Shown here piece after piece: positions 41,634 to 49,260 of a stretch of 64,000 bases of DNA. The stretch spans positions 310,001 through 374,000 of the forward strand of contig JADJUE010000002.1 of NCBI GenBank assembly GCA_016710785.1, in the 5' to 3' direction. Position 1 is the stretch's first letter; the number at the start of each line of letters is the position of its first letter. The position numbers and the translations under genes were made by a program. Below the pieces are notes generated by a model that had not been told where the DNA came from, did not search any database, and saw nothing but the letters and a program-made list of their open reading frames with translations. The DNA comes from Candidatus Epilinea brevis. GTDB lineage: Bacteria; Chloroflexota; Anaerolineae; Epilineales; Epilineaceae.

Positions 41634-42892
41634 GCCTGCTTCTCCTTTGCTGCGGGGCGCTTGCCGCCGGTGGTGGCCTTGGCCGTCGCTGGGCGCGCTG
41701 CCGCTGGGGCTGGAATCGCGGTCGCCTTGGCGGTCACGGTCGCCGCGGTCGCGGTCGCTGCCGCTGCGGGCCCGGATCCGGATCCGGATCCGGCCTCGCC
41801 GCGCAGGGCGACCATCTCCCGGCGCAGGCCCCTCAGCTCCCGGCGCAGACGATGGATCTCCTGGAAGGCCTCGTCCATCTCGGTGCGGGTGGCGATGTCC
41901 GTGTTGCGCAGGGAAGCCTCGACGATGGCCCGTTCGGCCTGGCGGTAGCCCATGGCCTTCTTGACCATGGTCGCCTGGCTGGCGGCGTAGCGATCGGAGC
42001 GGAAGCCGGCCTCGAAGACCTCGTCGGCGGCCTGGGTCCACACCGCCGACAGCTCGCGCAGGGTCTTCACCGGTTGGCCGGCCTTGCCGCGCTCGGTCAA
42101 CTGCTGCGCCACGGCGGCCATGGCTTCGGCGCTCAGCTCGCCGAGGACGCCCTGATACTCGGCCACCGCCCGGCGGTAGTCCATCCAGGCGTCGAAGCCC
42201 AGGATGAGGCGCTCCTGCCCCTCGCGTCCGAAGCCCAGGCTGGGGCTCTCCAGCAGCCGCCCGCCGGTATGCTCCCAGGCATCCCAGGCCAGACGGCTCA
42301 GATCGGCGAGTTCGGAGCGGTCGCCGGACAGCGCGCCGCCCAGGTGATCCGGCGCCTGACGCCAGGCCTTGACCCAGGGGCCGGTCGTGTCCTGCAGCAT
42401 GGCCAGCCAGGTCTGCCAGAGCGTGGACAGATCCTCGCCCGCGCCGGCCAGCTCCTTGGGGCTGCCGAGCCCGCGCTGCAACTGCTCGGCCCAGCGGGCG
42501 GCCATGGCCGCCGGATCCTGTCCGGCGCCCGCCTGGGCGGCGATGGACTGCCAGGCGCCGGTCAGCTCTTCGGTCAGGCGCAGGAGGCCGGACTGGCTGC
42601 GGGACATCTGGGCCGCTACCTGGCGCAGCATGGGATCGCCGCCGGCGCCCCAGGCAGAGAGGGTCTGCTCGGAGAGCGCGCGCCATTGGCGGCTCATGGC
42701 CTCCAGGGCCTGCATGCCGCCGGCAGCCGCGCTTTGGGCGGCTGCGCCCGGTCCATTGCCCGGTCCACTGCCGGGCATGCCGCGCATGCCGGCCGTCGCC
42801 AGGTCAGCCCAGTTCTGCCACATCAGGCGCGCGGCGTCGCCGAAGGCCTGCTCGCTCGAGGCGCCGCCGGCGTCAGCTGTGGCGCCGTTCAT
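41630..42892 (-). CDS. phaE: PHA synthase subunit PhaE, with a basic Ala/Lys tail
   Basis: 420 aa from the ATG at 42892, overlapping the upstream stop. It is mostly helical and Trp-rich, with the PhaE-type C-terminal region (YRQAERAIVEASLRN, EIHRLRRELRGLRRE) forming a coiled coil around 335-365. A GSGSGSG linker, encoded by three GGATCC repeats, leads to a ~50-residue tail rich in Ala, Thr and Lys (TAKATAIPAP, GGKRPAAKEK). PhaE activates PhaC. The tail resembles the Lys/Ala/Pro tails of DNA-binding granule proteins such as PhaF and PhaM; a nucleoid-binding role is inferred. Confidence 0.88.
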   Translation of the reverse strand: MNGATADAGGASSEQAFGDAARLMWQNWADLATAGMRGMPGSGPGNGPGAAAQSAAAGGMQALEAMSRQWRALSEQTLSAWGAGGDPMLRQVAAQMSRSQSGLLRLTEELTGAWQSIAAQAGAGQDPAAMAARWAEQLQRGLGSPKELAGAGEDLSTLWQTWLAMLQDTTGPWVKAWRQAPDHLGGALSGDRSELADLSRLAWDAWEHTGGRLLESPSLGFGREGQERLILGFDAWMDYRRAVAEYQGVLGELSAEAMAAVAQQLTERGKAGQPVKTLRELSAVWTQAADEVFEAGFRSDRYAASQATMVKKAMGYRQAERAIVEASLRNTDIATRTEMDEAFQEIHRLRRELRGLRREMVALRGEAGSGSGSGPAAAATATAATVTAKATAIPAPAAARPATAKATTGGKRPAAKEKQA

Positions 42893-43329
42893 GAGCGCAT
42901 CCAGGTCTTGAGCCAGGCGTTCTGGGCCTCGCTCATCTGGCGGGCCATGTCCTGCCAGGCGCGCATGCTGTCCGCGCCGGTCCCGGTGCCCGTCCAACCG
43001 GCCTTGCCGGGATCCATGGCGCGGGTCATCTCGAACCACTTGGTCCAGAGCTGCCGGCTGCTGGTCAGCCAGGCGTTCTGCATGGCCTGGCCCTGCGCGG
43101 CCCAGGCCTCGTTCTCCGGGCCCTCGGGGGCCTGGCTGGCCCAACGCGCCGCCCATTCGGCCTGGGCGTCCAGTTGGGAGTCCACCACGGCCTTCCAGGC
43201 ATCCAGGGACTGCTGCCAGGCCGAGGGGGCGGCCGCGCCGGCGATGCCGGCGTTGAAGGTGCTGAGCAGCTGGTTCTGCATGTCCACCCAGCTCTTCGTC
43301 ATGTCTTCCAGGGATGAATTCCAGTCCAT
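42889..43329 (-). CDS. Small Trp-rich PHA-operon protein, PhaE/phasin-like
   Basis: 146 aa from the ATG at 43329, preceded by GGAGG; an upstream in-frame start would add nine residues. It is all helical, with Trp in regular spacing: WQQSLDAWKAVV, AEWAARWASQ and QNAWLTSSRQLWTKWFEM, plus a second QNAWLKTW at the C-terminus. This resembles the N-terminal helical part of PhaE and phasins, but no family is firmly recognised. Its overlap with phaE (ATGA) and its place between phasin and phaE argue for a granule or synthase-complex role. Confidence 0.7.
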   Translation of the reverse strand: MDWNSSLEDMTKSWVDMQNQLLSTFNAGIAGAAAPSAWQQSLDAWKAVVDSQLDAQAEWAARWASQAPEGPENEAWAAQGQAMQNAWLTSSRQLWTKWFEMTRAMDPGKAGWTGTGTGADSMRAWQDMARQMSEAQNAWLKTWMRS

Positions 43330-43376
43330 GGGAGCCGCCCTCCGCGCGGCGCGCAATTCTACTCGGGAAACGCAAA

Positions 43377-43402
43377 CGAGGGCGACCGGACGGTCGCCCT
43401 CG
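43377..43402 (-). terminator. Hairpin between phasin gene and the phaE operon
   Basis: CGAGGGCGACCG (43377-43388) and CGGTCGCCCTCG (43391-43402) are perfect complements separated by GA. It lies 33 bp after the phasin stop and could attenuate read-through into phaE-phaC, giving more phasin than synthase. Confidence 0.6.
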
Positions 43403-43434
43403 CGTTCGAGACAGTGTCGGCGTCTACGCCAGGC

Positions 43435-43884
43435 TCAGCGGGCGCGGGCGCGGGTCGTGCCGTTGGCGCGGGCGCCGACTTCCTCGACCGTGGCCATGGT
43501 GGCCTCGGTGGCCTGGTTCAGCATGTCGGCGACCTGGCTGCCGGCGGCCTGGGCCTGCTTCTGGAGGCCGCGACCGGTCTCCAGAAGGTTGGCGCTCATC
43601 TTGTTGACAAGCTCCATCTGGCTCTGGCCCTGGCCCTGCAGCGCCTGGCTCCACTGGCCCATGAGGGCCTGCTCCTGGGTGAAGGCGGTCTGGCCGCGCT
43701 CCATCGCCTGGCCCAGCAAGGTGCCGTACTGCTCGCGCAGGCCCAGGGCCAGCTCGAGGTTGGTCTTGCTGGCCTGCAGCAGGGTCTCGGACCACAGCTT
43801 CATGCCGCCCTGCCAGGCCTCGCGGCCCGCCTGCAGGCTCTCGCCGAATGCCTTGAGGTCAAAGGTGGGGTTCATGGGGTTCAT
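43435..43884 (-). CDS. Phasin-family granule protein
   Basis: 149 aa, almost entirely amphipathic helix and Gln/Ala-rich, with the layout of phasins: LQAGREAWQGGMKLWSETLLQASKTNLELAL, then NKMSANLLETGRGLQKQAQ and a basic C-terminus (TTRARAR). Phasins coat PHA granules and control their size and number. AAGGAG precedes the ATG. It is the first gene of the leftward PHA cluster, followed by a hairpin that may set its higher expression. An array of GTTCA motifs lies just upstream. Confidence 0.82.
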   Translation of the reverse strand: MNPMNPTFDLKAFGESLQAGREAWQGGMKLWSETLLQASKTNLELALGLREQYGTLLGQAMERGQTAFTQEQALMGQWSQALQGQGQSQMELVNKMSANLLETGRGLQKQAQAAGSQVADMLNQATEATMATVEEVGARANGTTRARAR

Positions 43885-43933
43885 TGCAGTTCTCCTTGAT
43901 GGGCAGGTCGGATGTGGCGACCGGCTGCTATGG

Positions 43934-43999
43934 GTTCAAACGGTGGTTCAGGTGAGACGGTGGTTCAACGTGAGGCTTACGTTCATCGACTGCCGTTCA
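43934..43999. promoter_or_regulatory. GTTCA motif array upstream of the phasin gene
   Basis: Five GTTCA pentamers start at 43934, 43946, 43963, 43981 and 43995. Two are embedded in tandem 17/18-bp repeats (ACGGTGGTTCA-GTGAG, 43940-43974). A separate tandem copy of GGGGCAGTTAC lies at 44029-44050. Candidate operators for a regulator of PHA genes. Confidence 0.4.
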
Positions 44000-44088
44000 A
44001 TCAGGTTCGACGGTGCAGAGGATACCGCGGGGCAGTTACGGGGCAGTTACAGGCGGAGGGCCGCGGGGCAACAACAGGGCACTGGACG

Positions 44089-44117
44089 TTGCAGCGTCGT
44101 GGCATCCGGTCTATGCT
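44089..44117 (+). promoter_or_regulatory. Promoter of the secreted metalloprotease gene
   Basis: TTGCAG (44089-44094), a 17-bp spacer and TATGCT (44112-44117) lie 60 bp upstream of the ATG at 44177. Confidence 0.45.
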
Positions 44118-44176
44118 GCCGGGGCCGCAATCGGTGGGGTCCGCGGCGCAGGCCGCAGGGAAGGTAAAAGCGCCGC

Positions 44177-45637
44177 ATGGAGCACAACCGCATCGCCCGT
44201 CATCTCCTGCCAGGCTCCGTTGCGGGCCTGCTGGTCGGCGCCCTGCTCATCCTGGGGCGGGGCGCCGCGTTGCCCGCGGTCGCCCAGACGCCGGCGTCCT
44301 GGCGCCATGTCTACCTGCCGTCGGCCATGAACCGGACGTCCGGCTTCTTCGAGCCCGAGGCACCGCTGTCGGCGACGCCCACGCTGGAGCGCACCCCCAG
44401 CGCGACGGCCCCGCCGCCGACGGCAACGCCTGCGGTGCAGACCACCACGCCGACCGTCACTGCGACCGCCACGCCGTCCCCGACCTCCGAGCTGCGGGTG
44501 GACGGCCCGCGGGTGACCACGGCGCATTACGATCTGTGGGTGGAGGGATTGGACGGAGCGGAGGTCGGCCGCTTGCTCGAGGCCGCCTACCCGAAGTGGG
44601 CGGCCTTCTTTGGATCGCGGCCTGACGGGCGTCTGCCGGCCAAGATCTATGCCGACGCGAACGCCATGAAGGCCGGCATGGCCGCGGACGGGCTCACCTA
44701 CGGCGGTGGTGGTGGCTACTACCATCCTGGTAACCGCACGTTCTATGCCTTCGTCCAGCCCTCGGCCTTCTTCACCCGTATGCTGATCCTGCACGAGGGC
44801 ACGCATCAGTTCCATTACCTGGCCGCTACGGAAAACCGCGGTTACGCGGGCTTCTGGTTCGGCGAAGGCCTGGCGGAGCATTTCGGGATGCATCGCTGGG
44901 ACGGCGCGAGCCTGGCGATGGGCGTGATCCCGGCCATCTCTCTGGAGGATTACCCCGCCCAGGCCTTGGCGGAGTTCGATGCCAAGGGCCAGGACCTCGC
45001 CGCCTTGGTGGCCGACCAGGGCGGCTTCACGCGGCCCAGCGGCTGGGGTGTGGTCAGCTGGCTGATCGACGAACGTGCGGTGGGCGCGGCGGCGCTCTTC
45101 GCCCGGCTGAACGGGCGCGAGGATCCGAGCCGGGCTTGGACGGAGGTCTTCGGCGCGATCACCGCGGCGGACGCGGCGGCCTATCGGGCCTGGTTGCTGG
45201 GCCACCAGCAGCCCTGGCGCGAGGTCTGGCGCGCCTTCGAACAGCGCGGCGACGCGCTGGTGGGCAGCTCGGGTGTCAACGCCCTGGCGGTGCGCAAGGT
45301 GGTGACGGACAGCTTTGCGGTCAGTCTGGAACCGCTGAGCGGCGCGCTGCGTGCGGGCCTGGTGCTGGGCTTCACTGACGCCCAGCACTTCGTGGTGGTC
45401 CAGTTGTTGGAGAGCCGCGACGTGTGGGCCTTCCGCATGACCCCGGGCGGCTGGCAATGGATCACCGGCGGCCGGGCCGCGGACCGGGTGGGGGATCGCG
45501 ATCAGATGTCCGCCCGCCGCGCGGCGGGCGGCGGTTGGACGGCGGCCATCAACGGGGTGGATGTGCTGACGGTGCCGGACGAGGGTCTTTTGGGCTTGAA
45601 CGTGGACGGGTGTGCGGTGGCGTTTCGCTGGCCTTGA
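44177..45637 (+). CDS. Secreted gluzincin metalloprotease (peptidase MA-like)
   Basis: 486 aa. A signal peptide (1-~36) is followed at once by HVYLPSAMNR, the YLP-type motif, and a Thr/Pro/Ala linker to about residue 110. The catalytic domain has HEGTH at 206-210 and the third zinc ligand in FGEGLAEHF (E230), 24 residues on, as in gluzincins. A C-terminal beta-sandwich of ~120 residues (FAVSLEPLSGALRAGLVLGF) may be a binding domain. An extracellular zinc endopeptidase is the best call. It lies inside the PHA locus but on the opposite strand. Confidence 0.83.
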   Translation: MEHNRIARHLLPGSVAGLLVGALLILGRGAALPAVAQTPASWRHVYLPSAMNRTSGFFEPEAPLSATPTLERTPSATAPPPTATPAVQTTTPTVTATATPSPTSELRVDGPRVTTAHYDLWVEGLDGAEVGRLLEAAYPKWAAFFGSRPDGRLPAKIYADANAMKAGMAADGLTYGGGGGYYHPGNRTFYAFVQPSAFFTRMLILHEGTHQFHYLAATENRGYAGFWFGEGLAEHFGMHRWDGASLAMGVIPAISLEDYPAQALAEFDAKGQDLAALVADQGGFTRPSGWGVVSWLIDERAVGAAALFARLNGREDPSRAWTEVFGAITAADAAAYRAWLLGHQQPWREVWRAFEQRGDALVGSSGVNALAVRKVVTDSFAVSLEPLSGALRAGLVLGFTDAQHFVVVQLLESRDVWAFRMTPGGWQWITGGRAADRVGDRDQMSARRAAGGGWTAAINGVDVLTVPDEGLLGLNVDGCAVAFRWP

Positions 45638-45675
45638 CGGCCGGCGCGGGGTGTCATCGCGGTCATCCCGCGCAG

Positions 45676-45755
45676 GGCCATGGCCCGGACGGTTTCAACT
45701 GCCGAGGACGCCGGTGGAACGCCGGGTTCCGGTTGGATGCGATGGCTCCGGTCCT
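45676..45755. repeat. Dispersed intergenic repeat, copy B
   Basis: Matches 15692-15768 over its whole length with scattered substitutions and short indels. The core GGAACGCCGGGTTCC is again an imperfect palindrome. This copy sits between converging genes. A GCGCGGG/CCCGCGC hairpin (45644-45673) immediately precedes it. Confidence 0.6.
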
Positions 45756-45780
45756 CAGCCCTGGTCCTCAGATCTGGTCC

Positions 45781-46377
45781 TCAGCCCCCGGTCCGATCTT
45801 CCAGAGCCCGCATTCGCTCCGTCAACACCGTCAGCTGGTCGTGGATTCCGCGGAGCAGATCCAGCACCTCCTGGGCCGCCGCGCCGGCTTCCGGGGCGGC
45901 TGAATCCGCGTCTTCCGCGTTCGCCCCGCCGGCTGTTCGCGCCGCGCCGCCGGGCCAGAAAGGCCACCAAGGCAAGGCCCGCTCCATCTGCTGCCCCACC
46001 TGACGGCGCATGGCCTGCGTGCCGTCCATGGCCGTGCGGATGGCGCCCAGCCAGACGTCGCGGTAGCCCTCGGTCACCTTTTCCCAGACCTGGTAGCTTT
46101 CGGAGAGCGCCTGGGCCTGGCCCTGGGCATCGTCCTGGGCCACGGATTCAAGGGTCAGCTGGGCCAGCTGGCGCTGCATGAATGCGACGGCGTCGCTGAA
46201 GTCCGTGAAGCGGGTCTCGGCGTCGCCCTGGACATGCCGGATATGCCCGCGCCAGCGGACGCGCGGTTGGCCGCCCGCCTCGCGCCACAGGTCCTGGCTG
46301 AAACGCAGGACGAAGGAGGCCACGTCGGCCGGGGGCTTGTCGGGAGTGGGGCTGTCGCTGTGGCTCGGTTCGTTCAT
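45781..46377 (-). CDS. Phasin-like protein with N-terminal WRG domain
   Basis: 198 aa. The N-terminal ~75 residues contain SFVLRFSQDLW, then RWRGHIRHVQGDAETRFTDFSDAVAFM, matching a short domain that recurs in uncharacterised bacterial proteins. The central region (WEKVTEGYRDVWLGAIRTAMDG) is phasin-like helix. An Ala/Glu/Asp-rich linker leads to a C-terminal leucine coiled coil (ILDLLRGIHDQLTVLTERMRALE-like pattern). No family is firmly recognised. It lies 93 bp downstream of the BTAD regulator and beside the PHA genes, so a granule-associated role is inferred. Confidence 0.62.
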   Translation of the reverse strand: MNEPSHSDSPTPDKPPADVASFVLRFSQDLWREAGGQPRVRWRGHIRHVQGDAETRFTDFSDAVAFMQRQLAQLTLESVAQDDAQGQAQALSESYQVWEKVTEGYRDVWLGAIRTAMDGTQAMRRQVGQQMERALPWWPFWPGGAARTAGGANAEDADSAAPEAGAAAQEVLDLLRGIHDQLTVLTERMRALEDRTGG

Positions 46378-46470
46378 GGTTCGGCTCCGGAGGGGTTCGA
46401 GAATCGTCGGGGGCTGATCGGGCCGGCGATGGTGGATCGGATCGAGCGGCGTGCCGCCGACCCGGGATGG

Positions 46471-47289
46471 TCAGCTGGCCAGGATGCGGTCATGGACGGC
46501 GCGCGTGGCCGGCAGGGGATCCAGGCCGATCTCCCGGCGCATCACGGCCAGGCAGCGCTCCCAGCTGCGCAAGGCCAGCGGCCGGTTGCCGCTGGCCAGG
46601 TGGGCCTCCATCTGGATGCGCCAGGCTGCCTCCCAGACAGGGTCGATCTCCAAGACCCGCTGCGTCAGGTGCAGGCTCTCCAAGGGGTTGCGATCGACAA
46701 GCAGGCCGGCCAGCCGGGTCATGGTTCCCAGGGCCAGGGCCTGCAGGCGCTCGGTCTCGCCGGAGGCCCAGTCTTCGTAGCGGCGCTCCGGCAGAAAGTC
46801 GCCGGCATAGAGGAGCGCCGCCTCCCGCAGCAGGATGATCGCGCCGTCGATGTCGGTCGACAGGCAGGCGTTGGCCGCCGCCACCGCGCCCTCCAGCGCC
46901 GCCGCGTCCACCCAGGCCAGGTCCATGTCCAGGCCGTAGAGCATGCCGCTGCGGCGGATGAAGCGCCCCTCGGCGCGCGCGGGGCGGTCCGGTTCCAGGG
47001 CCTTGAGCGCGGCGTTCAGGGCCACCTTGAAGTCCCGGTCCGCCGCCTCAGGGTCCGCGTCCGGCCACAGGCGGTCGACGATCTGCAGCTTGTCCAGCTG
47101 CCGTCGCCGCTGGATCAGCAGGAACTGGAACAGCTGCAGCGCCTTGTCCCGCTCCCAGGCCCCCGCATCGACCACCCGCCCGTCCCGCCATACGCGGAAG
47201 GCGCCCAGGGTCTGCACGCAGAGCGGCGCCTCAGACGGTGGTTCGGCCGCGGTCGCGGCCAGATGCGGGAGCGGCGCGGGAGCGGGCAT
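46471..47289 (-). CDS. BTAD/SARP-type transcriptional regulator
   Basis: 272 aa from the ATG at 47289. The N-terminal winged helix (about 20-100) has LGAFRVWRDGRVV, LLIQRRRQLDKLQIVDRLWPD and FKVALNAALKALEP. It is followed by the helical BTAD domain (about 115-270), with ESLHLTQRVLEIDPVWEAAWRIQMEAHLASGN. It is a short regulator without the ATPase and TPR extension of large LuxR/SARP proteins. Its targets are unknown. The phasin-like gene 93 bp downstream on the same strand is the obvious candidate. Confidence 0.83.
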   Translation of the reverse strand: MPAPAPLPHLAATAAEPPSEAPLCVQTLGAFRVWRDGRVVDAGAWERDKALQLFQFLLIQRRRQLDKLQIVDRLWPDADPEAADRDFKVALNAALKALEPDRPARAEGRFIRRSGMLYGLDMDLAWVDAAALEGAVAAANACLSTDIDGAIILLREAALLYAGDFLPERRYEDWASGETERLQALALGTMTRLAGLLVDRNPLESLHLTQRVLEIDPVWEAAWRIQMEAHLASGNRPLALRSWERCLAVMRREIGLDPLPATRAVHDRILAS

Positions 47290-47316
47290 GGCGGCGATTA
47301 TAGCCGCCACAGCAAG

Positions 47317-47346
47317 ATGCCGCGGGCAGTGATCTGCCCGCGGCAT
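47317..47346. terminator. Terminator after the FG-GAP gene
   Basis: ATGCCGCGGGCAG (47317-47329) and CTGCCCGCGGCAT (47334-47346) form a perfect 13-bp stem with a TGAT loop, between the FG-GAP stop and the BTAD gene start. Confidence 0.65.
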
Positions 47347-47377
47347 TCTCGCTGGATGCTGGTGATCTGGATCGGTC

Positions 47378-49081
47378 TCAGTTCGTGAACGGCCCGAAGT
47401 ACACCTGGTAGGCTGAAGTGCCCGACTGCCCCGGCGAGCCCATCATCAGGTCGTCCTGCCCGTCGCCGTTGAAGTCGCCGATCAGCCACAGGTCCAGCGA
47501 CGGGTCCTGCCAGATGGCATCCGGCTCGTCCTCGGCCAGGTTGAGGATGTTCTTGGTCGTCCGGGCGCCGGCGTAGATCTTCACCGGCTCGGTCAGCACC
47601 TCAAGGCCACCGCCGGTGATCGCACCGGGCAAGGCGGCATCGGTCTGCCCGCCGCCCAGCACGATGGGGGCCGGGACCGGACGATCCGCGGCCGCTTCCT
47701 GCGCGTGGCTGCGCTGGGTGAGGATGAGGTCGGGCACCTTGTCGCCGGTGATGTCCGTCACCCGCCAGCTGCCGGACAGGCTGGTGCCGCCGAAACCGGC
47801 CTGCAGGTAGACGCGGTCCGAATGGTTGGCCTTCACCCGCGCAGGCAGGTTGCGCCCGCCCAGCCAGATATGGGTCTTGTCGCTGAAGCCGAAGCCCAGG
47901 TCGGCGACGCCGTCCTGGTTGACGTCCTGGATGAAGAAGGCCGAGGGCCGGTCGAACAGCGACTTGGGCGCCGGCGAGAAGGCCACGTAGCCACGCGGCG
48001 GATCCTCGGGCCGACCGGGGGGCCGACCGGGATCGGGCCGACCCGGCGCCGCCGTCGGCTCCGGACCGGGCGGCAGGACGTTGGGCCGGCCCTGCACGGC
48101 GCCGTCGATGGTCAGGCTGGCCGGCCAGTCGCGGCGGCCGGTGACCAGGCCCAGCATGTCGGGCACGCCGCCGCCGGGGCAGCGCCGGAGGATGATGTCG
48201 GTCTGGCCGTCGGCGGTGACCTCACCGGTGCCCAGGAGGCTGGAGGTGGTGCAGGCGCCCAGGCCCTCGATGCGGACGTCCTCGTCGCCCGGGCTCAAGA
48301 CCAGTCCTGAGCTGGACCGACTGGCCAGATCCGGCGCGTCCAGAAACACCAGGACGTGGCTGGGGCTCTCCGCCGACAGATCCAGCTGCAGCCGCAGCGA
48401 ATTCCGCAGAAGATCGGTGGACAAGGTCGCCGGATCCACCGCCAGCAGCAGGTCCGGCTTGCTGTCGCCGTTGACGTCCGCCATCCGCGGGCTCAGCCGG
48501 GAGCGCAGGGCCACCGGGCTGCCGGCCGTGGCATTCCTGAGGGCGGGCGACAGCGGCAGTTCACGCGTCAGGCGGTAGTTGCCGCGGCTGGCGGCACCCA
48601 TGAAGAAGTCACCGTTAAACGAGGGACCGCCGGCCAGCACGGCCACCCGCTGGACCTCCGTCCCGTCGACGCGCTCGGCTTCGGCCAGGATCAGGTCGTC
48701 GATGCCGTCGCCGTCGAAATCGTCAACGGCAATGCTCGGTAGTTCGCTGCCCGAACTCAGGGTGACCGACGCATCGGCCTTCTGCGTGCTGTCACCGATG
48801 ACCGCGAAGGGCCCAAACAGGATGTCCAGGTTGCGGCCGAACCCGCTTGCGCTGCGCGAGGCGGTCCGGCCGGTGCGCATGAAGACGGCGTCGGTCTTGC
48901 CGTCGCCGTTGAGGTCGCCGGTGGCGATGGGGGCGCATTTGGAGCCGACGGCGTTCTCAGCGCAGTAGTTGGCGACGCGGTCCGGATCCTTCTGCACCCG
49001 CTGGACCTTGGCGGTGGCGGGCCTGGCGGCGGCCAAGGTGCCGACTGCCAGCAATGACAAGAGCAAAGCGCGACGTTTCAT
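47378..49081 (-). CDS. Secreted FG-GAP (integrin-like) repeat protein
   Basis: 567 aa from the ATG at 49081. A signal peptide (1-~24, MKRRALLLSLLAVGTLAAA) is followed by a beta-propeller with at least six Ca-binding FG-GAP loops: DLNGDGKTD, DFDGDGIDD, DVNGDSKPD, DVNQDGVAD, DITGDKVPD and DFNGDGQDD. A Pro/Arg/Gly-rich spacer lies near residue 320. These proteins are extracellular and likely mediate adhesion or binding; no enzymatic motif is visible. A promoter with an extended -10 precedes it. Confidence 0.88.
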   Translation of the reverse strand: MKRRALLLSLLAVGTLAAARPATAKVQRVQKDPDRVANYCAENAVGSKCAPIATGDLNGDGKTDAVFMRTGRTASRSASGFGRNLDILFGPFAVIGDSTQKADASVTLSSGSELPSIAVDDFDGDGIDDLILAEAERVDGTEVQRVAVLAGGPSFNGDFFMGAASRGNYRLTRELPLSPALRNATAGSPVALRSRLSPRMADVNGDSKPDLLLAVDPATLSTDLLRNSLRLQLDLSAESPSHVLVFLDAPDLASRSSSGLVLSPGDEDVRIEGLGACTTSSLLGTGEVTADGQTDIILRRCPGGGVPDMLGLVTGRRDWPASLTIDGAVQGRPNVLPPGPEPTAAPGRPDPGRPPGRPEDPPRGYVAFSPAPKSLFDRPSAFFIQDVNQDGVADLGFGFSDKTHIWLGGRNLPARVKANHSDRVYLQAGFGGTSLSGSWRVTDITGDKVPDLILTQRSHAQEAAADRPVPAPIVLGGGQTDAALPGAITGGGLEVLTEPVKIYAGARTTKNILNLAEDEPDAIWQDPSLDLWLIGDFNGDGQDDLMMGSPGQSGTSAYQVYFGPFTN

Positions 49082-49185
49082 GGTCTTTCTCCTGTTTGGG
49101 AGCGGTGTCCCTGTGATCCTCTGGTCGGCGCGACCAGGCACAACACATCGCTCGCGCGGCGGAATCCTTGATCAGACGAACCCAG

Positions 49186-49194
49186 CATAGCACA
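49186..49194 (-). promoter_or_regulatory. Extended -10 promoter of the FG-GAP gene
   Basis: On the minus strand TGCTATGCT combines the TGn extension with a good -10 hexamer, about 105 nt upstream of the start codon. A very similar box precedes the propeller gene at 56975. Confidence 0.4.
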
Positions 49195-49260
49195 TTCTCG
49201 CGGTTGGGAAAAGGTCTTAGCGCGTGTCGCTGCACCGGAGGCCCGAACCTTCGGCGGGCG

